From Dehalococcoidia bacterium (lineage in GTDB: Bacteria; Chloroflexota; Dehalococcoidia; SM23-28-2; WHTN01), in contig WHTN01000016.1 in assembly GCA_009377715.1 (NCBI GenBank), positions 1-36,805 on the forward strand: a stretch of DNA of 36,805 bases. Direction: 5' to 3'. The position numbers were made by a program, and so were the translations under genes. Positions 6,627-15,762 of the stretch are shown here, piece after piece (position 1 is the stretch's first letter; the number at the start of each line of letters is the position of its first letter). Under the pieces are notes generated by a model. That model saw only the letters and a program-made list of their open reading frames with translations. It was not told where the DNA came from and did not search any database.

Positions 6627-6685
6627 ATAGATAAATAAGGGCTTCTGTCCCGACTACAGCCGGACGGAAGCCCTTATTTATCTAT
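6627..6685. terminator. Long symmetric bidirectional terminator after the SDR gene
   Basis: Perfect 19-bp arms (6627-6645 and 6667-6685) with GGGCTTC/GAAGCCC cores are flanked by AAATAA and TTATTT tracts, with an inner GTCC/GGAC helix. It starts 10 bp after the SDR stop, closes the aromatic island and insulates argF. Its architecture is the same as the terminator at 5089-5147. Confidence 0.9.
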
Positions 6686-6741
6686 CAGGAAAGTCTTTAT
6701 ATCTATGATATACTAAGCTCGCTAAACCATATAGAAGTTCT

Positions 6742-7656
6742 ATGAACGGCAAAGACTTCATCTCCATCTCCGATTTAACGCCAGACCGGTTCGAAGAGCT
6801 TATCAGCGTCGCGTTAGCCCTCAAGAGCGGTCGAGAAGGCCCTGATTTTAAGGGCAAGACGTTGGCGTTGCTTTTCGAGAAGCCTTCGCTGCGAACGCGC
6901 GTCAGCTTTGAGGTGGCGATGCGGCAGCTAGGTGGCGAAAGTCTGTATCTTTCGCCGCAAGAGGTCGGCCTGGGCAGCCGGGAACCAGTAGCCGACGTCG
7001 CCCGGGTGCTCAGTCGCTACGTGGATGTGGTCGCGGCGCGAACGTTCAGCCACGCGGCTATCGTAGAGTTGGCGCAACACTCATCAGTTCCGGTCATAAA
7101 CGCGCTCTCAGACACGGAGCACCCCTGCCAGGCTCTCGCCGATCTGCTGACGGTCCAGGAGAAGAAAGGGCGTCTGCGTGGCTTAACGCTGGCTTTTATT
7201 GGCGCTGGCAACAACGTTGCCGCCTCACTGGCCCTGGCGACCGCGATGAACGGCATGCGCTTTCGTATCGCTTCTCCCGGTGGTTATGAATTGCCCAAAG
7301 CGGTCCAAGAAAAGGCCCAGGACTTCGCTCGAGCGAGCGGCGGCGAAGTTTCGTTCTTGCGAGAGGCTTCGGAAGCCGTTCAGGGCGCGGACATCGTATA
7401 TACGGACGTGTGGGCCAGCATGGGGCAGGAGGCGGAGGCAGAGCAGCGCCGCCGCGACTTCGAAGGCTATCAAGTGAGCGAAGAGCTTCTACAGGCGGCA
7501 GCGCCGGACGCCATCGTTATGCACGATCTGCCGGCCCACCGCGGCGAAGAGATCACGGATGAAGCGATCGAAGGGCCTCGCTCGGTAGTATTCGACCAGG
7601 CGGAGAACCGACTACACGCCCAGAAGGCGGTATTGAGTCTGCTATTGGCCAAATAG
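6742..7656 (+). CDS. argF: Ornithine carbamoyltransferase ArgF, with Asp in the HCLP motif
   Basis: ArgF makes citrulline from ornithine and carbamoyl phosphate in arginine synthesis. The protein has 304 aa. It shows the carbamoyl-phosphate loop FEKPSLRTR (45-53), the SRYVDVVAARTFSH segment, HPCQ (127-130), DVWASMGQE (the SMG ornithine loop) and MHDLPAHRGEE (260-270). The last motif normally reads HCLP, whose Cys contacts ornithine. Here residue 262 is Asp (codon GAT, no sign of a frame error). The rest of the protein is typical, so it is either an OTC variant or a related carbamoyltransferase. ATG 6742 has only a weak GAAG upstream. It starts the long plus-strand run, 16 bp before cdaA. Confidence 0.9.
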   Translation: MNGKDFISISDLTPDRFEELISVALALKSGREGPDFKGKTLALLFEKPSLRTRVSFEVAMRQLGGESLYLSPQEVGLGSREPVADVARVLSRYVDVVAARTFSHAAIVELAQHSSVPVINALSDTEHPCQALADLLTVQEKKGRLRGLTLAFIGAGNNVAASLALATAMNGMRFRIASPGGYELPKAVQEKAQDFARASGGEVSFLREASEAVQGADIVYTDVWASMGQEAEAEQRRRDFEGYQVSEELLQAAAPDAIVMHDLPAHRGEEITDEAIEGPRSVVFDQAENRLHAQKAVLSLLLAK

Positions 7657-7671
7657 ATTGACGCATCGATC

Positions 7672-8496
7672 ATGTTCGGATTTTTCGACAGTATCAGGAA
7701 CGCAGTAGACGAGTTTGAACCGTCTAGCATCGTCGACATACTCATTATCGCGGCGATTATCTATGTCGCTCTCCTTCTGTTGCGCCGGACAACGGCGATG
7801 GCCGTCCTACGCGGGGCGATCATCATGGTGGCGATCGTCCTTTTGCTAACGCGCGTCCTCGATTTAACGCTGCTGGACTGGCTGCTGCGAAACGGCTGGC
7901 CCGCCCTGCTGGTCGGTGTGCCGGTGATCTTCCAGTCGGAGATACGGCGGGCTTTGGAGCGCGTGGGGCGAGCCGGCAACTGGACCGTGTTGGGAAACGC
8001 CGACTATGAGGCGTTGATCGATATCGTGGTCGAAGCCTGCGACAATCTAGCACAAGAGCGCCATGGCGGCCTTATCGTGCTCGAACGGGACACCGGTCTT
8101 GAGGACTACATCGATACCGGTAAGCGCCTTGATGCCAGCCTGTCTGCGGAACTCGTTGAAAGCATCTTCTTCCCGAATTCGCCGCTACACGATGGCGCGC
8201 TCATCGTGCGCGGCGATCGGGTAGCGGCGGCTGGTTGCACGCTGCCGTTATCCAGCACAGGCAACGGCGCAGTCCATTTCGGCACGAGGCATCGTGCTGC
8301 TCTGGGCATCACGGAAGTGACCGATTCGCTTGCAATCGTCGTCTCCGAAGAGACGGGCCAGGTATCCGTCGCCTCTAGCGGCCGGATGATCTCGAGGCTG
8401 GATGCCGGCCGCTTGCGCGCCTTGCTCCTCAGTCTATACGTCGCCTCCGGCCGGCTTGAGCGAAGGGCCCTCAGACGCCGTCGCGTTCAAGTTTAG
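7672..8496 (+). CDS. cdaA: Membrane diadenylate cyclase CdaA
   Basis: CdaA condenses two ATP into cyclic di-AMP. The 274-aa protein has about three hydrophobic segments within residues 20-85, then the DAC domain. The domain carries its two signatures, DGA (174-176, PLHDGALIV) and RHR (206-208, GTRHRAALGITE). Length and layout match CdaA/YbbP rather than DisA or CdaS. The basic C-terminal tail RRALRRRRVQV is short. cdaR begins 2 bp after the stop, the conserved cdaA-cdaR pairing. A phosphoglucosamine mutase gene (glmM), the usual third partner in Firmicutes, is absent here. Confidence 0.95.
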   Translation: MFGFFDSIRNAVDEFEPSSIVDILIIAAIIYVALLLLRRTTAMAVLRGAIIMVAIVLLLTRVLDLTLLDWLLRNGWPALLVGVPVIFQSEIRRALERVGRAGNWTVLGNADYEALIDIVVEACDNLAQERHGGLIVLERDTGLEDYIDTGKRLDASLSAELVESIFFPNSPLHDGALIVRGDRVAAAGCTLPLSSTGNGAVHFGTRHRAALGITEVTDSLAIVVSEETGQVSVASSGRMISRLDAGRLRALLLSLYVASGRLERRALRRRRVQV

Positions 8497-8498
8497 CT

Positions 8499-9752
8499 AT
8501 GTTCAATAATATGCGTCAGGTCATTGCACTGGCTTGGGATTCGTTCGATGCGGCCGTGCAATCGGTGAAGAGCAATCTCGGCATGGCCTTCTTTTCGCTG
8601 GTTTTGGCCTTTGGTCTGTGGCTAATCGTCGTCGAAGGGGACAATACCACAAGGACAGGGTTCTTCCCAGCCTCTATACCGGTCGAACCGGCGAGTGTAC
8701 CGGCCGGCCTCGCCCTGGCAGCGCCTATCGAGCCGGTAACCATCCGTATTACCGCTCCGGAAGACATTTGGTCGCAGCTATCCATCGAAGATTTCCGCGC
8801 AGTCGCCGACCTTAGCAATGCTGAGACGGGCGAAAATCGAGCGCCCGTGATCGTGCAGGCGTTCAGGGACGAAGTGAACGTCGATAGCACAGCGCCGAAT
8901 CAAGTGCTGGTACAATTAGGGGCGTCGGTGGCGATCCCAGTGCCGGTTGCTGTGAATCTCGTGGGCTCACCGGCGTTAGGGTACGAAGTAGAAGCTCCCC
9001 TGGTTAATCCGACACAAGTGACAGTAACGGGGGCAGAAGACCTGGTAAACCAAGTGGAGGTCGCCGCAGCGGATGTCAACATCTTCGGCATAACGGAAAA
9101 CGTTACGCGTTCGTTGAAGCTCACGCCTCGTGACAGCCGGGGACTGATCATCGAAGGCGTGAGTCTGGAGCCGGACACCGCTGAGGTGGGGGTGTCTGTT
9201 GAACTGAGGGTAGTGACCAGTTCGTACCCGATAACCCCTACTCTTACCGGCCGGCCAGCGCCTGGTTACAATGTAACGAATATTACCATCGAGCCGCCAA
9301 CGGCTACTTTGGTCGGTTCGCAGGACCTGTTGGAGGACATCATTTCTGTATCGACAGTGAATTTAGATATAACTGACGCAACTGATGATATTGTGCAGCA
9401 AAGCGCTCTCGTAGTACCGCCGAACTTGAATGTCGTAGGTTCGAATGTTGTCTCGGTGTGGGTCAGCATAGAAGCAGGCTCCGGTGAGGCGACGTTCGGC
9501 GTGTCACCACAATGGCAGAACATTGGAGCAGGGCTAAGCGTCCGTTCTAACGTCTCGCAAGTGCAGGCGAAGCTCGCTGGCTCACTTCCACTACTCCAGC
9601 CGGTGACACCCGATCAAATTTCGGTTACGGTAGACGTGGCGGGCCTTGGAGAAGGTTCATACGCTCTAAAGCCGCGGGTCCAAGTACCTGAGGGGCTCTC
9701 GGTAATCAGTACTGTCCCCGATACTTTGCAATTCGAGATAGTTCCTCAATGA
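8499..9752 (+). CDS. cdaR: CdaR-like YbbR-domain protein
   Basis: CdaR is a membrane-anchored extracytoplasmic regulator of CdaA. The 417-aa protein has one N-terminal membrane segment (about residues 28-45, AFFSLVLAFGLWLIVV). It is followed by beta-rich repeats with the typical YbbR pattern of a PVTV-type strand, a GPxxxV turn and a Val-rich strand, probably four copies (VEPASVP..., LVNPTQVTVTG, IEPPTATLVGS and the final LQPVTPDQISVTV). ATG 8499 directly follows cdaA. The stop overlaps der by 4 nt (ATGA), so the genes are translationally coupled. Confidence 0.88.
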   Translation: MFNNMRQVIALAWDSFDAAVQSVKSNLGMAFFSLVLAFGLWLIVVEGDNTTRTGFFPASIPVEPASVPAGLALAAPIEPVTIRITAPEDIWSQLSIEDFRAVADLSNAETGENRAPVIVQAFRDEVNVDSTAPNQVLVQLGASVAIPVPVAVNLVGSPALGYEVEAPLVNPTQVTVTGAEDLVNQVEVAAADVNIFGITENVTRSLKLTPRDSRGLIIEGVSLEPDTAEVGVSVELRVVTSSYPITPTLTGRPAPGYNVTNITIEPPTATLVGSQDLLEDIISVSTVNLDITDATDDIVQQSALVVPPNLNVVGSNVVSVWVSIEAGSGEATFGVSPQWQNIGAGLSVRSNVSQVQAKLAGSLPLLQPVTPDQISVTVDVAGLGEGSYALKPRVQVPEGLSVISTVPDTLQFEIVPQ

Positions 9753-11113
9753 TGCGAAATAGTACTATTAACGATTCAAAGCCGGAAAATCCGAATGCGA
9801 TGCCAGTCGTGGCGATCGTCGGGCGACCCAACGTTGGCAAATCAGCGCTATTCAATAGATTGGTAGGTAGTCGCCAGGCCCTAGTAGAGGATGTTCCGGG
9901 CACCACACGCGACAGGCTTTACGCTGACGTCCAGTGGAGGGACCGCCATTTCATGCTGGTCGATACCGGTGGCCTCGATCCTCATGAGGGAGAAGGGTAC
10001 GCGCCGCAAATACGAAGTCAGGCGGAGCAGGCGATGGCTGAGGCCGATGTGCTGCTGTTTGTGGTCGACGTTTTGGATGGCCCAACCTCTCTCGACAGAG
10101 ATCTCGCGAACCTGCTGAGAGGCGCGGAGCAACCGGTAGTATTGTTAGCCAATAAGGCGGACAACGAGAACCGCGAACAGGCCGCCGTCCAGTTCTACGA
10201 ATTAGGCCTTGGCGAGTCGGTAGCCATCAGCGCCTACCATGACATCGGCATTCGGGAGATGATGCAGCGAGTCGTCGACTTCCTTCCCGAATCGCCGTCA
10301 GCCGATGAAGCAGAAGCGGCATTGCCGATCGCTATTGTAGGCCGTCCCAACGTCGGCAAGTCGATGCTGCTGAACGCGATCCTGGGCGAAGAACGGGTCA
10401 TCGTAAGCGAGCAAGCCGGCACGACTCGTGATGCTATCGACGTGCCGTTTGCTTTTGGCGATCACCGCCTGGTCATAATCGATACCGCTGGCATACGTCG
10501 TCGCGGCCGTATCGAGGTAGGGATCGAGAAGCACAGCGTCCTGCGAGCGCAAAGGGCTATCCAGCGCTCCGAAGTAGCCATTCTGGTTATAGATGCGAAC
10601 GATGGCGTGACGGCTCAGGATACCCACGTCGCTGGTTTCGTTCTAGAAGAGCATAGGGGCATGGTGGTCGTGGTTAACAAATGGGACTTGATACCTCAGG
10701 ACCGTGCCACCCGTAGCGAATACGCTAAAATAGTGGCGTTTAAAATGCGTTTCGCCTCCTGGGCGCCCATCTGCTTCGTTTCGGCGAAAGAAAGCCAAGG
10801 CATTCAAGCGCTCCTCGACAAAGTAGTGGAGGTCAGCCAGGAGCGTCGCCGGCGCATCTCCACCGGCCAGCTCAACGCCGTAATACGCCGCGCAGTAGCC
10901 GAACGTCCTCCGGCAGCACGCCACGGGCAGCGTGTGAAAATACTTTATGTGACGCAGGCCGCAGTAAACCCGCCTACGTTCGTGTTCTTTGCTAACGACG
11001 CTTCTTTAGTGCACTTTTCATATCGACGTTACCTTGAGAACATATTGCGAGAGTCTTTCGGATTCCAAGGCACCGCGCTAAAATTGACTTTCAGGAGTCG
11101 CAGCGAACGATAA
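9749..11113 (+). CDS. der: GTPase Der (EngA), ribosome assembly
   Basis: Der is the double GTPase needed for 50S maturation. The 454-aa protein has two G domains: the first P-loop GRPNVGKSALF near residue 25 with DTGG and NKAD, the second GRPNVGKSMLL near residue 200 with DTAGIRRRG and NKWD. A KH-like C-terminal domain follows (RRISTGQLNAV, PPTFVFF). The N-terminus has an extra 18 residues before PVVAIVGRPN, so translation could also start at ATG 9800, but ATGA coupling with cdaR favours 9749. The stop overlaps plsY as TAATG. Confidence 0.97.
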   Translation: MMRNSTINDSKPENPNAMPVVAIVGRPNVGKSALFNRLVGSRQALVEDVPGTTRDRLYADVQWRDRHFMLVDTGGLDPHEGEGYAPQIRSQAEQAMAEADVLLFVVDVLDGPTSLDRDLANLLRGAEQPVVLLANKADNENREQAAVQFYELGLGESVAISAYHDIGIREMMQRVVDFLPESPSADEAEAALPIAIVGRPNVGKSMLLNAILGEERVIVSEQAGTTRDAIDVPFAFGDHRLVIIDTAGIRRRGRIEVGIEKHSVLRAQRAIQRSEVAILVIDANDGVTAQDTHVAGFVLEEHRGMVVVVNKWDLIPQDRATRSEYAKIVAFKMRFASWAPICFVSAKESQGIQALLDKVVEVSQERRRRISTGQLNAVIRRAVAERPPAARHGQRVKILYVTQAAVNPPTFVFFANDASLVHFSYRRYLENILRESFGFQGTALKLTFRSRSER

Positions 11114-11742
11114 TGGTCTGGCAATATCCGTTAGTGATCGGTCTGAGCTACCTGCTTGGCGCTGTGCCATCCGGCTTATTGGTGGGTAAGTTATTGCGCG
11201 GCATCGATATCCGCGCCTACGGAAGCGGCAAGACCGGGTTTACAAACAGCATAAGAAGCCTGGGTTTCGCCCCTTCGCTGCTGGTGCTTTTCGCCGATAG
11301 TATGAAGGGCTTCGTCCCCATGATATTGACCTGGGCGATCTTCGATTCGCCTGACTTGCAGGTTGTCGCCGGCTTGTCCGCACTCATCGGCCACATATGG
11401 CCTGCCTTCGCCGAATTTCGAGGCGGCCGGGGCGTAGCAACCACTTACGGCGCATTCTTAGGGATGAATGCGCCGCTTACTTTAATCTTAGTCGCCTTTG
11501 CTTTCGGGATCATCTATCTCTTTCGCTATATGTCGCTCATGTCGGTTGTGACGATCCCCATTGGTGCGTTAGCTTTCTTAGTTTTGGCCATGTCGGGGCT
11601 TGTTCCCTACACCTACGTGGCATTTGGCGCCTTCGCTTCGGCCATCGTAATCTTCCAACACCGGGACAACATCCGGCGTCTGCTCGACGGCACTGAACCC
11701 AAAATCGGTCAAGGAAGCCGCCGCCAACTGGCGGACAGCTGA
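11113..11742 (+). CDS. plsY: Acyl-phosphate glycerol-3-phosphate acyltransferase PlsY
   Basis: PlsY transfers an acyl group from acyl-phosphate to glycerol-3-phosphate in the inner membrane, the first step of phospholipid synthesis. The 209-aa protein has about five hydrophobic segments and the three family motifs. These are GSGKTGFTN near residue 36 (usually GSGNxGATN), GHxWPAFAEFRGGRGVAT near 92, and HRDNIRRLLDGTEPK near the end. The KTGFTN variant is unusual. ATG overlaps the der stop, and gpsA follows 8 bp later. Having plsY and gpsA together places substrate supply and use in one operon. Confidence 0.96.
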   Translation: MVWQYPLVIGLSYLLGAVPSGLLVGKLLRGIDIRAYGSGKTGFTNSIRSLGFAPSLLVLFADSMKGFVPMILTWAIFDSPDLQVVAGLSALIGHIWPAFAEFRGGRGVATTYGAFLGMNAPLTLILVAFAFGIIYLFRYMSLMSVVTIPIGALAFLVLAMSGLVPYTYVAFGAFASAIVIFQHRDNIRRLLDGTEPKIGQGSRRQLADS

Positions 11743-11750
11743 GGATACCG

Positions 11751-12791
11751 TTGGCCAGCGACGGCATAAATAAAGTAGCCGTGGTGGGGGCCACCAGTTG
11801 GGGCACGACGCTGGCGGTACTCATGGCCAGGAAGGGCCTCGAAGTTGTTCTGTTGGCGCGGACCGAGCAAGAAGCCGCCGACTTAGCAGCGAAACATGAA
11901 AACGAGCGACGCCTGCCCGGGATTAAGTTACCGTCCGATCTTCGGGTAACTGAGGACAAGCAAGCTCTTTCCGCTGTAGGCCTGATAGTGATGGCGGTGC
12001 CTTCACAGACCATGCGTGAGAACGTTCAGAATATCAAGGGAGCGCTTTCTCCGGCTGCCTTGATATTGAGCGTTGCCAAAGGCGTGGAGGTTGAAACGGG
12101 CAAGCGAATGACCGAAGTTCTGGCCGAAGAATTACCAGACATCGCCCCAGGGAATATCGGCGCGCTCTCCGGTCCAAACCTCTCGCAAGAGGTCGTTGCC
12201 GGCTTGCCCGCCGCCTCAGTTCTTGCGGCCAGCGATCTAGCCTCCGCCGAACTTATGCGGGACGCGGTGCAGACGGGGACGTTTCGCGTTTATAGCCAAA
12301 CCGATGTTATCGGTGTGGAGCTTGGCGGCGCGCTGAAGAACGTGATCGCCTTGGGTGCAGGTATGGCGGACGGCCTTGGCCTTGGTACGAACGCCAAGGC
12401 CGCTTTTGTGACACGAGGCCTGATGGAGATGACCCGACTCGGAACAGCCTTAGGCGCCCAGGCAGTGACCTTCTTCGGACTTACCGGTCTGGGCGACGTT
12501 ATGGCCACTTGTTTCAGTTCGCTTAGCCGTAACCGGTTTGTAGGTCAGGAGTTAGCGAAAGGCCGTCCTTTAGAAGAAGTCCTCAAATCGATGAACCAAG
12601 TTGCCGAGGGCGTACCTACTACAGCTGCCGTTCACAAACTAGCGCGGCGCTTAGACGTGGAAATGCCCATCGCCGAGCAGGCGTATCGCATCTTGTTCGA
12701 GGGCCTCAACCCTCGTCAAGCTGCGATCGAACTGATGCAGCGTGAGCCCAAGTACGAAGTAGTAGGGTTCGATGCATTACGCGACGCTTAG
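11751..12791 (+). CDS. gpsA: NAD(P)-dependent glycerol-3-phosphate dehydrogenase GpsA
   Basis: GpsA reduces dihydroxyacetone phosphate to sn-glycerol-3-phosphate for PlsY. The 346-aa protein begins at TTG 11751, with GAGGAT a few bases upstream. It has the nucleotide motif VVGATSWGTTLA (the family usually has GAGxWGT, here GATSWGT), VPSQTMR, the catalytic-lysine region SVAKGVE, SGPNLSQEV, and the signature GGALKNVIALGAGMADGLGLG. FFGLTGLGDVMATC and the SRNRFVGQELAKG segment complete the substrate domain. No in-frame ATG lies upstream of the nucleotide motif, so TTG is the best start. Confidence 0.95.
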   Translation: MASDGINKVAVVGATSWGTTLAVLMARKGLEVVLLARTEQEAADLAAKHENERRLPGIKLPSDLRVTEDKQALSAVGLIVMAVPSQTMRENVQNIKGALSPAALILSVAKGVEVETGKRMTEVLAEELPDIAPGNIGALSGPNLSQEVVAGLPAASVLAASDLASAELMRDAVQTGTFRVYSQTDVIGVELGGALKNVIALGAGMADGLGLGTNAKAAFVTRGLMEMTRLGTALGAQAVTFFGLTGLGDVMATCFSSLSRNRFVGQELAKGRPLEEVLKSMNQVAEGVPTTAAVHKLARRLDVEMPIAEQAYRILFEGLNPRQAAIELMQREPKYEVVGFDALRDA

Positions 12792-12818
12792 CGTCACGGC
12801 ATCGCGCAACCTGTAACG

Positions 12819-15741
12819 ATGAGCACACGGCGACTGGCGCGAAATGCGCTGCAGGCGCTTACAACTTCCCCAATAATCCTAGATTTCGCTGTATTTTTAG
12901 CGCTGATTCTTCTTACTATCGCTTTCTATTACCGCGTTCTCTTTGGCGATGAGGTGCTTGCAAATTTAAACCTCGTCCTTCACGTCTACCCTTACAGCGA
13001 GTACATCGGCGACCGTTTGGCGCAAGGCGACATGCCGCTCTGGAACCCCTTTTCTTTCGGGGGAGTGCCGTTGCTAGCAGAGCCCACGACGGGGGCCTTC
13101 TATCCGATTAACTGGCTAGCGGCGCCGTTCGATGGGCCAACCTCGCTGGCTCAGGGGGCTTTTGCGCATAGCCTAATAGCGAGCGTAGGCATGTACGCTT
13201 TTGCTAGGCGATCCCTTGAAGTAAGCAGGCCGGCCGCCCTAATTGCGGGCGTCGTCTACGCGTTCGGTGGCTTCTTGCCATCACATCTCGGCGAGCCGGA
13301 AGTGACGGCAGCAGCCGCCTGGGTGCCTGTTCTTTTCTTTGCCGCCGATGGCGTACTGCGTTCTCAGGGGCTGCCGTCCTGGCCCTCGGTGCGATCGCTT
13401 TTGGGTTGCAAGCGGCTTCTGGCAGTCTTTATGTTGGCTACATCTCGCTGATAGCCCTGGGCTTGTTCGGTCTGTTCCGAGCCATCCTCAGAATTGCCAG
13501 AGCCACCCGCGTCGCTTTCTCGCGAAGGCGAGAGGGACTGTGGGCCATCTTCCGCGATTGGCGTTGGGAAAGCCGCGCACCGTTCTTTATATTCCTAACT
13601 CTACCGCTTATTGCGTTTGGGTTGGTCGCCGTCCAACTCCTGCCAACAATAGAACTATGGCAACATTCAGCGCGTGGAGGCCTTTCGTTCGAAACAGCGA
13701 TGCAGACCTCACTTCCACCGCGGTCGCTACTCGAAGCTCTTCTGCCCGGATTTCGCGATCACCCTTCTGGATTCGCAATAGCTTTCATCGGCATATTGCC
13801 GATAGGGCTGGCTATGCTGGCTGTCGTTCGCTGCACAGACCGGATGTGGACTTGGCTTTTTCTCGCGTACGCAGCATTGGCGCTGTTAATGGCCTTGGGA
13901 AGCTACAATCCTACGATGCTCTGGCTCTTCGACCACGCGCCTCTACTCGACCGCTTCAGCCAGCCGACGACCTGGCTTTTTCTGTTCGCGTTCGCAGGCG
14001 CTGGCTTGGCCGGCTTGGGCGCCGAGATCGTCGTTCGCGGGGCCTGTGGCACGTACTCGCTGGTGTACCGGTCCGGCAATTAGGCCCTTATGCTGCGCTC
14101 ATCCTCTTAGTTATAAGTATCATCGTCGCCATCACCGTCCTTCAGGAGCGACTCGATTTTCCTGAAGCCGATGTTGGGCGGCTCTGGATCGCTTTCGCGG
14201 TCATTGCACTGGAGATCATCATCGTCTCACCGCTGCTGCGTCTTGGCCCTTGGGCGGGGCTTTTTACGCTGGTCATCGTTATAGTGGAGCTTTTCCTAGC
14301 GGGCGCAGATCTGCCTATCTTTTCGACGCTGGATAAAGATGTGCTGGCTTCCAATTCGGCTGCTTTCAGCGTTATCCAGAATGCAGAACCTGCGCGCTTT
14401 TTAAGTCTCCCCGAAACCGATCGGGGCGAGAATGACGACATACCCCCTTCATTTGCAGCGATAAACGAGGAAGACGCCCGGCGATATGCTGACACGATAA
14501 AGTCGGACCTAAATCTGGCTTATCCATAGCGAGCTTTTCCGGCTTCTCATATGGCTTACTCCCATTGGAGGATTACCGTAACTTTCTTAGATGGATTAAC
14601 CCTGACGCTGCGGATGGCGAACGGTCAGCTCAAGTCAGAGCCTACAACTTACACAACTGGGTTTATTGCCGATGTTAAACATCGAATACATCGTCAGCGA
14701 CCGAAGCAATGAGGTTATCGCCCAGGGCGCTTACTTCGATCTCGTGACCGAGGTTGAGATACGCGCCGACGAGCCTCTTCTGCTCGATAATCTACCTAAG
14801 ATGCAAGCCGACGGATTAGCGATAGTGTCGTATTTAGGCCCGGAGGTGGCATCCTTGCCGAATGGCAGCTGGTAGGCAGCGTGAGCCTAATCGAGGCGAA
14901 CGGCGAGAACGAAGTGTTTCTCATGCGCGCCGGGATTGATACGGCTGTAGGCGAGTATTCCGTTGGAAGTGGAGTGATAGGACATTCGCTAAGCTCGGTT
15001 TTGACCGAAGATCCCCGCCGTGAAGGCAACCTGCTTTATGTTACGGTGATACCCATTAGCGCTGCTAGCGAAGTGCGCTCCATCGAATTACAGAGCTTCC
15101 TAAACGACGGTGTACTACGACTGAACGCTATGAGTCTGTTGGACCGCTCGGAAGGGATGAGTCGGCCCATTATGCTCGATCCCGACTTGGTTCGGGAAGA
15201 GCTGAACGCTATTAAGATTTACCGGTTTATGGATGCACTGCCGCGCGCCTCCCTCATTCATGGCTATGAGGTGGTAGCGAATGAAGAAGCTCTCGCATCC
15301 CAACTGCGGTCACGTTTCGACGAAAACATTTTCCTAATGGAAGCTCCCGATCTTACCACTGAGCAGCGTAGTGAACTCATTAGCTCCCCTAGGCGTACGT
15401 TTGCCGATACAGCACAGATCATCAGGCATGAGCCTGAACATGTCGCGATAGACACAGTTTCAGCAACCGGTGGCTTTTTGCTTTTGACCGATGCTTACTA
15501 TCCCGGCTGGGAGGTCAGAGTCGACGGCCGCAAAAAAGATATTCTACAGGCGAACGGTATGTTCCGCGCAGTCTATGTCCCTGCCGGCGAACATTCGGTT
15601 AGATTCGACTACAGGCCCCAATCGTATCTTTGGGGCGTCCGTATTTCGGTGATAACCCTGGCTATCCTTATAGCTTTATTGCCGTTGCCGTCAGTCTGGA
15701 AACGGCGCCGTCATTTGACAAATCTTTTAAGCCGTACGTAG
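12819..15741 (+). pseudogene. YfhO-family polytopic membrane protein, five single-base frame breaks
   Basis: Spliced together, the frames give one protein of about 975 aa. It has an N-terminal membrane segment and the YfhO-like segment VYPYSEYIGDRLAQGDMPLWNP, then many transmembrane helices, an extracytoplasmic part (LNIEYIVSD), and the typical end YYPGWEVRVDG...VPAGEHSVRFDYRP plus a last helix. YfhO relatives are implicated in glycosylation of envelope polymers. Breaks fall near 13367 (GGGG), 14039 (GGGG), 14524 (CC), 14659 (GGG) and 14839 (CCC). Each is repaired by adding one base of the same kind, and the sequence between breaks is well conserved. I therefore infer base-deletion errors rather than decay, though a pseudogene is possible. 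ATG 12819 follows gpsA by 27 bp. Confidence 0.8.
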
Positions 15742-15762
15742 ACTCGGACTAGGAGGATCGAG

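Noticed and set aside
13339..14529. A 396-codon plus-strand frame across the YfhO region
   Set aside because: Only its last third (after about 14043) matches the membrane protein. The earlier part is an Arg-rich out-of-frame shadow created by the single-base breaks.
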